Shown here: one piece after another, positions 35,570 to 46,645 of the stretch
Numbering within the stretch: the first letter of the stretch is position 1
Layout: the number at the start of each line of letters is the position of its first letter
Assembly (NCBI GenBank): GCA_050084515.1
Contig: CM114271.1
Coordinates: 41,850,001 to 41,914,000 of the forward strand
Length of the DNA: 64,000 nucleotides
Direction of reading: 5' to 3'
Source of the DNA: Blasia pusilla
Lineage: Eukaryota; Marchantiophyta; Marchantiopsida; Blasiales
Translations under genes and position numbers: made by a program
Notes under the pieces: generated by a model
Told to the model about the DNA's origin: nothing
Databases searched by the model: none
Seen by the model: the letters and a program-made list of their open reading frames with translations, nothing else

Positions 35570-37160
35570 TGCGGGTAAGGGAGTCAGGCCGGCCTGCGGC
35601 TACGGTGCGCAAAAGGGAGTATGGCCGGCGTGCGGCTATGATGCGTAACAGGGGACGGGTTGGCTTGCGGTTATGATGCGTTGCGGTCTGCACCCAGCGG
35701 TAGTTTCTTGAAGCTCGACCTTGGATATCGAAGAGAAACCTGAAATGCATGCACGCGAGTGGGCCAAGGGCAGGCACGGCTAGGACGTGAGTGATTTTTT
35801 CAGATTTCATATTTCACATTTCAGGTTGAGGCCGAATGAGCTCGATTGCTGGGTGAGGGTGATGAAGGTCGAATGTGGTCTTGGGCGGATTGCGAATGCA
35901 GAGCTTTGGCTTCTCTTGGGCGGATTGCGATTGTGGAGCTTTGGCGGCTAATGTGTGGATTTGGGATGCTAGGGTCTCAAGTGCAGCCTGCGGTAGATTT
36001 GAGGTCAAATTGATGCCATTTGAAGTGAAATGCAGGGTTTGGGGTTTCAGATTTTGACGGATGTGGGATGATTCGATGGAATAGAAAATTGTTAGGGTCT
36101 CAACCGCAGCCGGCGGCACATTTTAGGTCAATTTGAAGCAATATGTTGTTGCAGATTTTGCTTGGAGTTGTGGATTTTGACGCATGTGGGCAGATTCATG
36201 TGTCAAATTTCAAGATGGTAGGATCATGCCGCAGCCGGCGGCTAATTTCTAGCAACATTTCTTGGAGTTGGGGAATTTTGATGCTGCTGGCGGTTAATTG
36301 AGATGCCCAATGTTTTTTATTCTTTCAGGTTTCACCTGCAGCCAGCGACTAATTTGCAGCTGTATCCCATAACCCATGCTTTTGTGATTTAGGGTCAGTA
36401 GCAACGTTAGGGTCTCTAATGCAGCCAAGGGCTAATTTCTAGGCAACTTGTCGTTATCACGAGTTGCGGACCGGGGTTGGAGGTGCGGATTTGACTCCCT
36501 TTTGGTGGCTAATTTCTAGGAAAATTTCATGGAGTTGGGCAATTTTGATGCAGCCTGAGGTTAATTGAGATGCCCCATGTTTTTGATTCTTTCAGACTTC
36601 AGCCGCAGCCGGCGACTAATTTGCAGCCGCATCCCATAGCCCATGCTTTTGTGATTTAGGATCAGCAGCAACGCTAGGGTCTCCAATGCAGCCGGGGGCT
36701 AATTTCTAGGCAACTTGTCATTATCAGGAGTTGCGGACCGGGGTTGGAGGTGCGGATTTCACTCCCTTTGGCGGCTAATTTCTAGGAAAATTTCATGGAG
36801 TTGGGCAATTTGATGCAGCCGGCGAATAATTAAGATGCCCCATGTTTTTTTTTTCTTTCACTTTTTAGCCGCATCCCGCGGCTAAAAAGCAGCCGCAGCC
36901 TAGAGCCCATGCTTTTGTGATTTAGGGTCAGCAGCAACGCTAGGGTCTTCAGTGCGGTCGGTGGCTAATTTCCAGGAAAATTATTGTTATCAGGAGTTGC
37001 GGACCGGGTTTGGAGGTGCGGATTGGACTCCCTTGCACTCACTCTCAAGGTAAATTCATGGACGCTAGGCCTCGTCCGCAGCCGGCCACTAATTAGCAAT
37101 GTGCTTTCAAATTTTTCAGGTTTTGGCCACAGCCGGCGGCTAATTTGCAGATCAACCACC
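35570..37160. repeat. GCAGCCGGCGGCTAATTT repeat field with a 267-bp higher-order repeat
   Basis: The word CAGCCGGCGGCTAATTTC recurs many times with variants. From about 36.2 kb it is organised in a 267-bp unit: GGAGTTGGGNAATTTTGATG at 36264, 36531 and 36797, and GAGTTGCGGACCGGGGTTGG at 36461, 36728 and 36994. Pyrimidine tracts ending in CAG (such as TTTTTATTCTTTCAGG) precede the units. The orientation of GGCGGCTA agrees with the other right-side arrays. Confidence 0.9.
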
Positions 37161-38640
37161 GGCTACTCTAGAGCCGGTTGTGTCGTTGTCAAAGGAGGTG
37201 GATCCCTCTACTGCAAGAAGCTCCAGTTGCGTGGGTGTTGAGGGGCTTGCAGGTTGGAAATGGCTTGTCCTCTTCTACTCCTTCCTCCCTCTCTTTCTTT
37301 TTGGCTCCTTCTTCTCCTTCTTCTTTTTCCAATGCTTCTTCTGCTTCCTCTTCTTGTTCTACTTCGTCATCGTCTTCTTCTGCTGTTGGGTTTATCATGT
37401 CTCCCGCTTCATACTTGTGTGTTTAGGGTGCCTACCTTATTTCCTTCTCCTCATCCTGTGCTAGGGTTATAGATTCGGATTGCAAAGTAGCATCCAAGAT
37501 CAATAGGGGATCAGAGAAACTAAAGAGCTTACGCAAATTGCATAGAAAAGGTTGTTCACAATCCACCATAGCTTAAACAGTGAGGGAAGTTGAAGATCTA
37601 CCTTGGATTATGAAGAGATGGGTCAAAACTCAAGAAAATCAACCTGTAGGTAGAAAAGATATTGCCCTGAGGTGTCTGCACAGCTTGCAATGTTTCTCAC
37701 ATATAGGCGAATGGCTTGTTTAAAGTGCTCAAGAGATTGAAAGAGATTCCTTGTGCTGTGGTTTCTCTTCGAGAAGGGAATAACTGAAGCGCTCAAACCC
37801 ATAATCAAAGATGGATGGATCTCTGCATGGGTGTATACAGAGGCCCCCGCACTCCTCTTCCTAGCCCTTTAAATGTCTTCTCCATGAAAGGAAATCATGG
37901 CTTTCTCTTCTTCCTCTGTGCCCCAGAACTCTACTACACCCTTGCTCTACAACCATGCAAGGCATTCCATTGGAGAGAGTCATACATTATTTTCTGAAAT
38001 ATACCCTTCGTTGAGAACCAAGGACTGGTTTTTGGAAATCAATAGAGGCCTCAAAAGTCGGCCACCATCTTTACTCATATGAAACTCTTGCTTCTTCCGA
38101 TCCATGACTACCTCGACCAGAATGATAATAGACAAGCTGTCATATCAATGAATAACACTACATTGATGAAAGATAGTACACTACATTCAACCCACCCTCA
38201 ATTGAGCTATGTTGCGTCTAGCTTGCTCCAAAGTACAGGTCCTTCACCCACATGACTTTAAAAAGACCAACTCATCTTGTATTTAACTTGGTCTGGACAG
38301 TGGAAATTGTGTCTATTGATAGTGTTCCAATCCATTTCCCTTTCACAAATACTTTTGAGATAGTAAGCAAGGTGGATGGAGAGACTTCTTGAAGATACAC
38401 AATATCAGCAGTTCCTAGAACTTGAAGTACAGGTGCTTCTGAAGATTGTGACTCACAATCCCTGTGGGAGCCATGTTCTTTACAAGCCCATATGAGTCTC
38501 CATCTAGCGTATTGATCGGGCATGTGTCCTCCCACTGAGAGAAAGTCCTACAAGAGTTGTCACTGATGTGCTTGAGGACTACTTCTTAGTTGGGTTTGGT
38601 GCCTTTACCATACCAACACTAAAATTAATTTCTTGCAGGG
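37161..38640. other. unassigned; short open frames only
   Basis: 37178-37426 is an open plus frame with a Ser-rich end and no recognisable domain. Because it follows the repeat field and is C/T-rich I do not call it a gene. Minus-strand frames at 37623-37808 and 38272-38535 are open and look moderately protein-like (for example VLQVLGTADIVYLQEVSPST) but I cannot identify them. Confidence 0.4.
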
Positions 38641-38642
38641 AC

Positions 38643-39775
38643 GAAATCCAAGTCAAACTATGGAATTAGGGTTCCCATTAAAAGATGTCATTTATCGGAC
38701 AGAATTTGCTAGGTTGGAGGAAGATGTAGATAAGGACATGGCTGTTACCATGGGAGTCGCTGCACTGTAGGATGTGGATTGGACCGTCTGTAATAAGGAT
38801 GTGGTCATAAACTTCTTGAGCACGTTCAACCCCGACACTTCAGAGGGGATGCTTCGACAAATCTACGGGCATACATGTCAGAGTATGCGTTATGTATCTC
38901 TCCAGAACTCATAGCAATTGCTTTCCAATTCAAGCACCTTGGCTCATTTTTATCCATGGAGCGCCAACATATTGATCAAGAGGAGCCAAGAATTTATTCC
39001 AAGCACCTCACTAAGCTGGAGAAGAATAGCCACGGATACAAGCTAGGGTATGTTGTGCCAGAGAACTTTCGGGCACTACTATTACAATGAATGGTTGCTT
39101 TCATATGAAAGCAAACCACGAGTGTGTCCCTGCAAGCATGCTTTCGATGGCATGCCGGGATTGGGAAGGGATTCCGGTGGATTGGGCAACCTATGTCTAC
39201 AGGAAACTCATGCTTGATATCAGGCAAGTCCTCCGACCAAGAGCCAAGAAAGAGAAAGTGAGAGAAAGCGGAGTTGGAGTTATTTTGACCATTCTCTTCA
39301 ACCATGGCGATGATCGGACCTCACATGAGGTGACAGTAGCAGAGGCCCGCCTAGTATCAGATCCGAAATTGAAAGGGAAGGCAAAGTTGAGTGGGACTCC
39401 ACCGACCGAGCCCAAGAATCCTCGGTAGAGGAAAAATGCAGGAAAGGAGGAGAGTGAGCCCAAAGACAAATCAGAGCGATTATGCATAAAATTGAATCTA
39501 CCTACCAAAGACACTACTACACGGAAGGCACCAACTTCAGATGATAGCGATGATTTCATTGCTCAAAAGAAGATACCGAGAAAGAAGAGTTCCTCACAGC
39601 TAAGATGGATGTCTTTGCCCCTGGAAAAAGTGGCTTGCATGCTTGTGCAAGCTTCAGAAATTGATCATCATCAATTCCAATGTCTACATTATTTGTTGTA
39701 TCCATCGGATCATTCCTACTATCCTCAACCCCTACCTCATGATCCTCATCATCATGGAGGTGATCGTATTGCATA
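38643..39775 (+). pseudogene. unidentified gene fragment, broken
   Basis: After a good splice acceptor (TTTCTTGCAG at 38629-38638) a protein-like frame starts GRNPSQTMELGFPLKDVIYR and continues to WTVCNKDVVINFLSTFNPDT. It is interrupted by a TAG at about 38768 and a frameshift near 38870. It then continues through ISPELIAIAFQFKHLGSFLS (38875-39087) and SMACRDWEGIPVDWATYVYR (39087-39428), ending in a Lys/Ser-rich tail. I do not recognise the family. The layout, a helical body followed by a charged low-complexity tail, is reminiscent of extra genes carried by plant retrotransposons, which is a guess. Confidence 0.45.
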
Positions 39776-40191
39776 AACATATCACTCAACATTTTTTGAA
39801 CATCAATATCAACATCCAAGTGTTGCCTCTTCGTGTATGATTTTTTTAGCTTGGTCCTTGAAGGACTCTTGATCTTGAATATACACTCCTTGTCAAAGGA
39901 ATCCCACTCGTGTCTACTCTTTGGGATGCAAAAAAGATGAAAGCCTTCAAACTTTTTCAGATGCTCTTCAAGCCTATGAAGAGATAGATAAGTCCCCCTT
40001 TTGCATTGATTACAAGTGCATCTCACTCTCTTCATCCCCAATATGCGGGCTAGGGCTAGAACCTGCTCTCTTTGCCATAATTTGAAATTGTGTACTAAGA
40101 CTTGATATGGATGATCAAAAGGCAAACGACCTTGGGAGGTCATTGGTGGTTTCATGAAAATATCTATTTGGATATCCAATACAAATAACAA
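39556..40191 (-). pseudogene. CACTA (En/Spm, TNP2-type) transposase, N-terminal fragment
   Basis: The minus frame contains the transposase-associated zinc region of CACTA transposases: RVRCTCNQCKRGTYLSLHRL, then EEHLKKFEGFHLFC and HEWDSFD. Further on is FLKLAQACKPLFPGAKTSIL, matching the segment that normally precedes the transposase_21 domain. The catalytic domain that should follow is absent, and the 3' end overlaps the unidentified gene fragment on the plus strand. It is a truncated relic. Confidence 0.6.
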
Positions 40192-40199
40192 GAAGAAAA

Positions 40200-41125
40200 T
40201 AGACTCCGATCAGACATAACGTACATGTATCCAGGTTTCCCAACAATATAACTTTCCTAAAATTCATGTATGCCTAAACATACTACAACATACGTGAGAA
40301 AATCACAATTGAAGAGAGGGACAATGCGAAGGGCTTGTTAAGTAGCTGTAATATAGTTTTTTCACGAGTATCCTTTTGACCAACTATTTTAAATCCTTCG
40401 CACATGTCACCCATTAAGTAGACTCCATTAGCTAGATGGTTCACAACATACATTAGTAATGTATGAAACCAAATACATTTAACCACTCTACAATTTTTTC
40501 CAAGCCAAGGTATAGTAATAATGGGCCCATAAGGTTGTGGGCCGAGTAGGGTATGGATTATGTGAGGGTAGATATTAAGCATCCTTGTGAAAAAATAATC
40601 TTATGCAATTTCTTATAAGGACACAATTGGTCATCATCATAATCACTTGAGAGGGGCAGGGGGTGGGCAATATGAATTTGACTTCAGGGTGTCAATGGTT
40701 TATGGTGATGGGCTACCTAGCTTGTAAGGTATAGTTTCATAATTGGAGATGGCAACAAATGACGAATGAATACAATGTTCCACTTGTAGACAAACACATC
40801 CTAATCAAGAGACAATTCACTAAAATGTTTTAGCATTTTAGGGTTTAGGCTCCAAAAAGTGCTCCAAAAAGTGTTGAATGGACAAATTTAAAAATTGACT
40901 TGATATAAATATTGAGTTTTGCAATTGTGGCCGTTGATTCAAAGGATATGAGTGTCATTTTCAAAATCAAAGGATAGGAAACGGCAAGTGTCTATATATA
41001 GTCATACCACCTACCTAGTATTCAAAGAGGCTCAACCCTCTTTGTATCAAAAGTGGCTACCCTGCAAACTACACCAAAAGCCACGAGATTCTGTTCAGAC
41101 AAGATGAATCCCATCTTACCACCTG
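40200..41125. other. no gene seen
   Basis: AT-rich sequence. The short minus frame at 40283-40582 has no recognisable domain. Confidence 0.5.
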
Positions 41126-41129
41126 AAAA

Positions 41130-41706
41130 TCAAATCCATGAAATATGGTCTCTCAAAGGAGTCTGATGTGTGGGATCAACTTTGTGGTGGTGGCAATAAA
41201 ACCACCACCTATCATCGCCACATGCAGCATGGTCATACATAATCCTATCACATGCATAACCCTTGCTCATTGCTTCGTTCAAGCAAGTCCAGTGCCATGC
41301 AATCAGACACCTAGGACAATACACCATGTCCTCCGAGAACTCCTCATCGCGCTTATGGCATCCTCGGCAATAATGCATGGGGTATGCCTCCATTTTCGGA
41401 GGCAAACAAGTAAAACAAAAAAATCTCACACAATACGTATCTGGGCACTGTCTCACACGAAGCTCCGATTCCTCACTTTATGCAAATGTTCCTTGTATAC
41501 CACAATTGGCACACTTGGCCGTCTTCTTCACACAATCTAGGAAAAACCAGCTCCCTACGTGGTTAGGTGGAAGATCTACCCCAGGACAAGCATTTTCTAT
41601 AGCCCCGGCTGATTCTGAAGTTGTGTTGAAATGTCTAGCACAAGGTCCGTCGCAAACAACCAACTCCTCCCCATCCTCACAGATTGCACAAATGTGGGCT
41701 GCCTTC
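41130..41706 (-). pseudogene. EDM2-like PHD-finger gene fragment
   Basis: A PHD/extended-PHD module of the kind found in the plant chromatin regulator EDM2 is read on the minus strand. First ICAICEDGEELVVCDGPCAR, HVGSWFFLDCVKKTAKCANC; then, after one in-frame TAA, FFCFTCLPPKMEAYPMHYCR, MVYCPRCLIAWHWTCLNEAM, and the typical ending FYCHHHKVDPTHQTPLRDHI. One zinc Cys appears replaced (WFFLDC). There are no introns across about 560 bp. The upstream end stops 12 bp from the left terminal repeat of the large transposon. It is either a host gene broken by the insertion or a captured fragment. EDM2 controls transposon and resistance-gene chromatin in angiosperms. Confidence 0.7.
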
Positions 41707-41717
41707 TAGTGAATCGG

Positions 41718-41875
41718 GAGTGCACTCGGGGGCAAGTATTCTGACAGGAGAGAGTAAGAGAGGAGAGGAAGAGAGGAAGAGAGGGAGAGAGGAGAGTCTC
41801 TCTTAAAAAAAAAGGGCCAAATCCGCCTCCTCTCTTCAAAACTTTTTGACATATTTGAAATTTTTGTTTGCTTTA
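41718..41875. repeat. left terminal inverted repeat (candidate)
   Basis: Starts GAGTGCACTCGGGGGCAAGT, then the GAGGAGAGGAAGAGAGGAAG run, and ends near GAAATTTTTGTTTGCTTT. It matches the reverse complement of 54048-54203 imperfectly, with indels in the purine run. Confidence 0.5.
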
Positions 41876-42334
41876 AAATTCAGGAAATCTTTAGAAGAGA
41901 GTATTTAGTGGTCCACATTTGGCCCTAAAAAAACCTCCTCTCTCTTGGGGGCGAGAAAAAAGGAGACATCATAAGACCACCCTAAACATTTTTCCATCAC
42001 TCTCCATGTGAGCCTAAGTTTCTTAACATTCCCTGTCTCGGTCAACAAAAAGCACTGCCCTTGGTATTTTTGTTGGAGGACCTCCCGGATGGGTACCTCT
42101 TTTGCAGGATTGTTGCTGCATCATGGCCTCCCTAAATTGCCCCATAACCAACTTTCATCGGGTTATGAATGGTGTCTGCTCAAGACCAACTTTCTGAAAT
42201 GTGAACAAATCAGATCCTAAGGCTGAGAAACCGAGAAGCTGAACCCCTCCCAACCTGTAAGAAAGCTCACCATAAGAAAAGGAAAGATTTTTAGAAGTGA
42301 TTTTCTTCCACCCTCGCACCCACGACGATCTAAC

Positions 42335-43520
42335 GGGTTGGGAATCCGAAATGGCAATCCAAGCGGTGTAGTAGGAATCTGCATATCTTAGACAAGAAAA
42401 GAAGCCTACAATCTGGTTGGACAAATGAAGGGAACGAGCCAAAAGTCAAGAAGCCCGCCACAATGCGCCGTGGTTGGTCTCACCGGATAGAGTCCGATCA
42501 CTCAGTAAATCAACTGTCGGAACCGGACAGTCGCTCGAAATGGTTGAAAAGTTGCAAAGTGGGCAAAAGCAAAAAGTCGAATCACACGGGTTGCAGAATT
42601 GTAATTCTGAGAGCTAAAAGAACACAATCCACAAGTCCAAAAACATATTCCAGCAAACTTTTACAAACATCATTATGGGTTGAAAAAATCTCGTCCTTTA
42701 TTACCTCCGAAGGAACCTCGGAAATGTTCATTTCACCTAGTCTATGATTTCCTGAGCCTCGTCATCTACAAATTTACTCCTAACTCTCCTCGGTGACAGT
42801 ACCAAAGGAATGTCCTAGGATTCAAGTGGCTCCTCTGGCCGATTGTAGACGGGGATCGAAAATGTTGGCGAATTCGAGAGCCTTGGCCCCCCCCTAGGTA
42901 CACCATAACGGTCCCATGTAACCTATCTCGAGTCCCACCGCCTTCCTCGGCAGTATACCTTGTACGCCCGCAATGTGACACCCATCCAAGATCAATATCG
43001 CTCCGTCCCCGGTAATACCACTATGGCAACCGCACAGGTAGAAGGAATCCAACACGTCTGAGAGAAGAAAAGAAGCCTACGCCTGCCTTTACGAGTTGAG
43101 GGGAAGGTGCCAAGGGAAGAAGCCCGCCAGACTACCTCTTAAGTTGGACCAACAGGGAAAGGGTTCGATCAAGCAACCTGTCGGAATCAGACAGGTTGCC
43201 TGGAGGTGGTAAAAAGGGTGCAGTGGTCAAAAAGCGAAAAGTTGCAAGGAGGAGAAATCCGACGGGTTGCAGTGGTCATAAAGTGAAAGTTGCAAGCAAG
43301 AGAAATCCGACGGGTTGCAAAGTAGAAGTCCGTGAAGTACATAGACGATCACATTCGAAAAGAAAAAATGATCAGCAAACATTTACAAGCACCACCATCG
43401 ATCGAAAAAATCTTCTACTTTATATCATCCGAAAAAAGCTCGGAACTGTACATTTGATCTATTTTATGAAATCTTTTGCCTCATTATCAAAAAACTCCCT
43501 ACTCCAAACGCTGCAGTCAA
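42335..43520. repeat. direct duplication, about 671-bp offset
   Basis: Blocks at about 42335-42790 and 43010-43520 share the order GAAGAAAAGAAGCCTAC, GGAAGAAGCCCGCCA, a palindrome copy, AAAAGTTGCAA, CGACGGGTTGCAG-type half sites, CAGCAAAC.TTTACAA and TTTATTAC/TATCATCCGAA.  The words GAAAAGAAGCCTAC fall at 42396 and 43067. The second block abuts the end of the methyltransferase gene, so the first may be a duplicated 3' end. Confidence 0.75.
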
Positions 43521-43544
43521 GCTAGGTTGTTGAGTTCTTTGAAC

Positions 43545-46500
43545 TCACTCGTCATCGTCCGAGAGCTCTTGCAAAATCACTTTCGTCCTTGCCCTCCCGA
43601 TTTTGGGAATCGTTGGAAGTGACGATGGAGTCACTACCAAGGGTGGCTCTAGAACCGGAGCTCTCGGCTTCGGTGGAGAGTTGTACGCCCCAATGAGCCT
43701 TTCGTATTCTGCCTTTGCCTCCTTGCAAAGGTCAAACAGTTTCTGCCTTCCCTTTAGGCAGAGAATGTTCCTGCCACTCTGCCAGGCGCCTTTGATACTT
43801 GCCCCTGAAAGTCCCACTAAGTCGAACACCAAATCACCCGGCCTTGAGCAGAGCTCGATGAGCGTTTGCATCAGGGCTCGCGACTTTTCCCTTCCTCCCA
43901 GAAGTGGGATACTGTCTTGCATGTAAATTCCCGGGGGGGAATTGTACAAACTATCTAAGCTGTACCCATCTGAGCATGGATCCACAGGATCCTAGATCTT
44001 GAACACCTGGAAATTGTGCTCGGGCGAACGTAATCAGAGAGCGAGGGAGTGGTCCATCTCAGTAAATCAAAGACGTTGGAAACAATGTCGAAACTAAAGA
44101 AGTCGCCTTGAGAACATTTTCAATAATCGACTTTGGATCAACTCGCCGGAGTCCGACGGGTTTTTTGTCCGGACCAACCGCCGAAACCCGGACGGGTTGC
44201 GATTGCTGCTGGGTTTTCCCGGTTGATTTTGGTTTTGGATGCAACCCGTCGGAAGGCGACGGGTTCTTCGGCCTGGAGCGATCCATGCTCGCTTTGAGAA
44301 TAACCCGTCGCTATCAGACGGGTTGAATCCAAAAACCAAAATCAACTGGGAAAACCCAAAAGCAACTGCAACCTGTCGGGTTCCGACGGGTTGCAGGTAC
44401 ACCGCGGTTTTCCCTGTGTATGTGGGAAAGATGCAACCCGTCGGAAACCGACGGGTTGCTCTCAGCCAAGCATGGGCTGCTCTAAGCCAGCAACCCGTCG
44501 CCTTCCGACGGGTTGCTCACGGACAAAAAAAACCCAGATTGACTCTCATTCTACACATCATCATAAGATAATTGAAATTATTGTACAGGAATTGAGCCTT
44601 ACCCGAATCTGACTCTTCGCGGATCAGAGTGGGTACTCGCTTTTGATGATCCACGATTGTGCCGTCCTCCACTTTAGCGACCTCTTGACGCACTGGAGGT
44701 TGAAGAGCTCGTCCTCTCTCCCTCCAGTCAACACCAAGAAGCAGCCCCTGTCACTCAGATAGGCGTCTGCGAAGGAGAACAAAAGTGCAATCGGGTCATA
44801 ACTGAGCGGCACATTCCACTCAAGTACCTCGTCCGACGGATTCTCGCCCCAAAGTCGCAACCCCGAGGGCAGATCGGCGATCAAGAGATCCACCGCAACC
44901 TCTTCGACCACTCCATTCAACGTCGAGGCAGCGTGCCCGTTTCGTTGGAGCTTCCGTCCCAGCGTTGTCAATTTTTCGATGGCTGGTGTCGACGCTTGAG
45001 AACTGAAGCTCTTCAGCTCATCCAGTAAAGGAGTGGCGAAGGAGGACGCTTGTCCGGGTCGTTGTTTGTCTGTGTCTTCCCAAGGATGATGGGTTGTATT
45101 CTCCTTGGGACAACCCGGGCACCTCTCGCTTCCGCTTCTCCCTAGCCTGGGGACGGCTTGTCGGGGTTTCTATGACCTCGGATTCTGGTGGCGTTTTTTT
45201 TGCCGAGGACCTGGTCCAACCCTCTCTCCCCGCTCGTCTAGACGATTCCGCCTCTGGCCTTGAATCTTCAGCCTCTCTTTGGGAAGACTCGGCCTCTGAA
45301 TTTTTCCCTCCCTCGCCTTGCCTTTGAGACCCGCTGTGGATTTGTCTTTGGCTGTCCAGACCTTGGAAGCCAACTCAGCTGTCTCGTGGGCCTGCTCTTC
45401 TGCATCTCCTCCGAAGAAGTCTTCAGGCTAGACGAAATTGGGGATGTCGTCTTGTCCTAAGGCGACTGCATCATGAAGCACTCGTAAGTCCTTATCCGTG
45501 ATGTCTTCAGGGTCGTTGAAGTCGAGCCAAATGGGGCAATTCTCCACCTCCCAATCGGACATGTGCTGCCCCATCTCCACGTCATACATGGAGAATGTCT
45601 CTGCATCCAGCGGCAAAGCCCACAATTTCAAGGCTACCGGTAATTTTCCCCACGTACCTGCGTTCTTACACTGGACGAGGTACCTGAAGACCATTTGTTG
45701 GGCAGCTTTTAGTCGAACAGAATCGGCCGTCTGCTCCTGTAGATCTCGCTTCTTCTTCGCTTGATCCCGTTTGTTCCCCTCTACTTCTTCGTCAAGCTCT
45801 GCCTGAGGGAGGACGCAAACCTTGAACATGGTCTTGAATCTTGGGTTTTTTGTTGGCTTGTCCCGGATGTCGTCGAGCCAAACCTCGTAATCTCCAGAAC
45901 TTTTAAGGTTTGCTTCCGGCGGAATGGGCTCTAATCTTCTGAGCTCCGCTTGCAGACCGTCCAGCACGGACTTCGCGATTACCCGCAACGCGTCCTTGAA
46001 CGACCATTCGCGTAGCCAATGCAAGATCACTAGATCAGACACACCCGGAGGATGGTGTGCCGCCCTCTTCTGGGCCTCTGAGCCCTCGAGACTGATTTTC
46101 ATCAGTCGTATCCTCCTGAACTCGCTTATCCTGGACAACGCAAACCGATGCACGCGATCTAGCGACACTTTCTCCCCAATCCGACCATGCGGATCTTCAT
46201 CCCTCTTCCGCTGGCGCTTGATAATCGCCTTCAGCTCATTGTAGAACTTTGGACCAAGTTCGGGGTTGAGAATGCTTATGTATCGCTGCATCTTGCTCGC
46301 CGTGTATTTCGTTGCAGCAGATACTGCAACTTGGATGAATTTGGCACGCTCAGACGCAGATACCTTCTCCCTCTGCTCCAACTCCAGTGCAACGCTTTTC
46401 TTCACGGCCTGTATCTTCGACCAACAAAGGATGGTTACGGTTGCATCTTGAGAAATAAACTTGTTTGCCCAAGTTTTCTTCTTAATCTGAGCACCCTTTG

Positions 46501-46628
46501 CAAGCATCTGATTGACGAGGGCATCGCCCAAGAACCCCCTGTACTCTCCCGGGTGCGTCGTAAGCACCTTCCTCACCCGATCACAGTCCTAGATCCAGTG
46601 GTGGGTGACATTCCCCTCCGATACAATC
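43545..46628 (-). pseudogene. ParB-methyltransferase gene, C-terminal half: beta-class DNA methyltransferase
   Basis: Exon 3 (46628-44603) starts after acceptor TTTGGATGTGCAG and is one frame with in-frame stops near 46595, at 45428, 45170 and 44624. Its first 380 residues are helical and charged, of unknown type (VRKVLTTHPGEYRGFLGDAL). Near the end it reads VDLLIADLPSGLRLWG and FADAYLSDRGCFLVLTGG, the motif IV region of N6_N4 methylases with DPPY replaced by DLPS. A donor at 44602 and acceptor at 44007 (intron with palindromes) lead to exon 4 (44006-43545): ALMQTLIELCSRPGDLVFDL, SGASIKGAWQSGRNILCLKG, i.e. motifs X and I. The order IV then I is that of beta-class enzymes. It would methylate adenine N6 or cytosine N4 in DNA with S-adenosylmethionine. 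The altered motifs suggest loss of activity. Confidence 0.7.
44136..44516. repeat. palindrome cluster in methyltransferase intron 3
   Basis: Seven copies of the arm GCAACCCGTCGGA with its complement, for example at 44241, 44302, 44368, 44433 and 44490, all within intron 44007-44602. Copies at 44433 and 44490 are perfect or nearly perfect hairpins of 11-12 bp stem. Spacing is about 57-66 bp. Confidence 0.95.
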
Positions 46629-46645
46629 CTGCACATCCAAACTCA

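Noticed and set aside
37178-37426. Ser-rich small protein
   Set aside because: It is open in several frames, C/T-rich, and follows a repeat field. No domain or conserved start was seen.
41597-41839. Minus-strand frame crossing the transposon border
   Set aside because: It is in a different frame from the EDM2-like domain and is dominated by the GA-rich terminal repeat.
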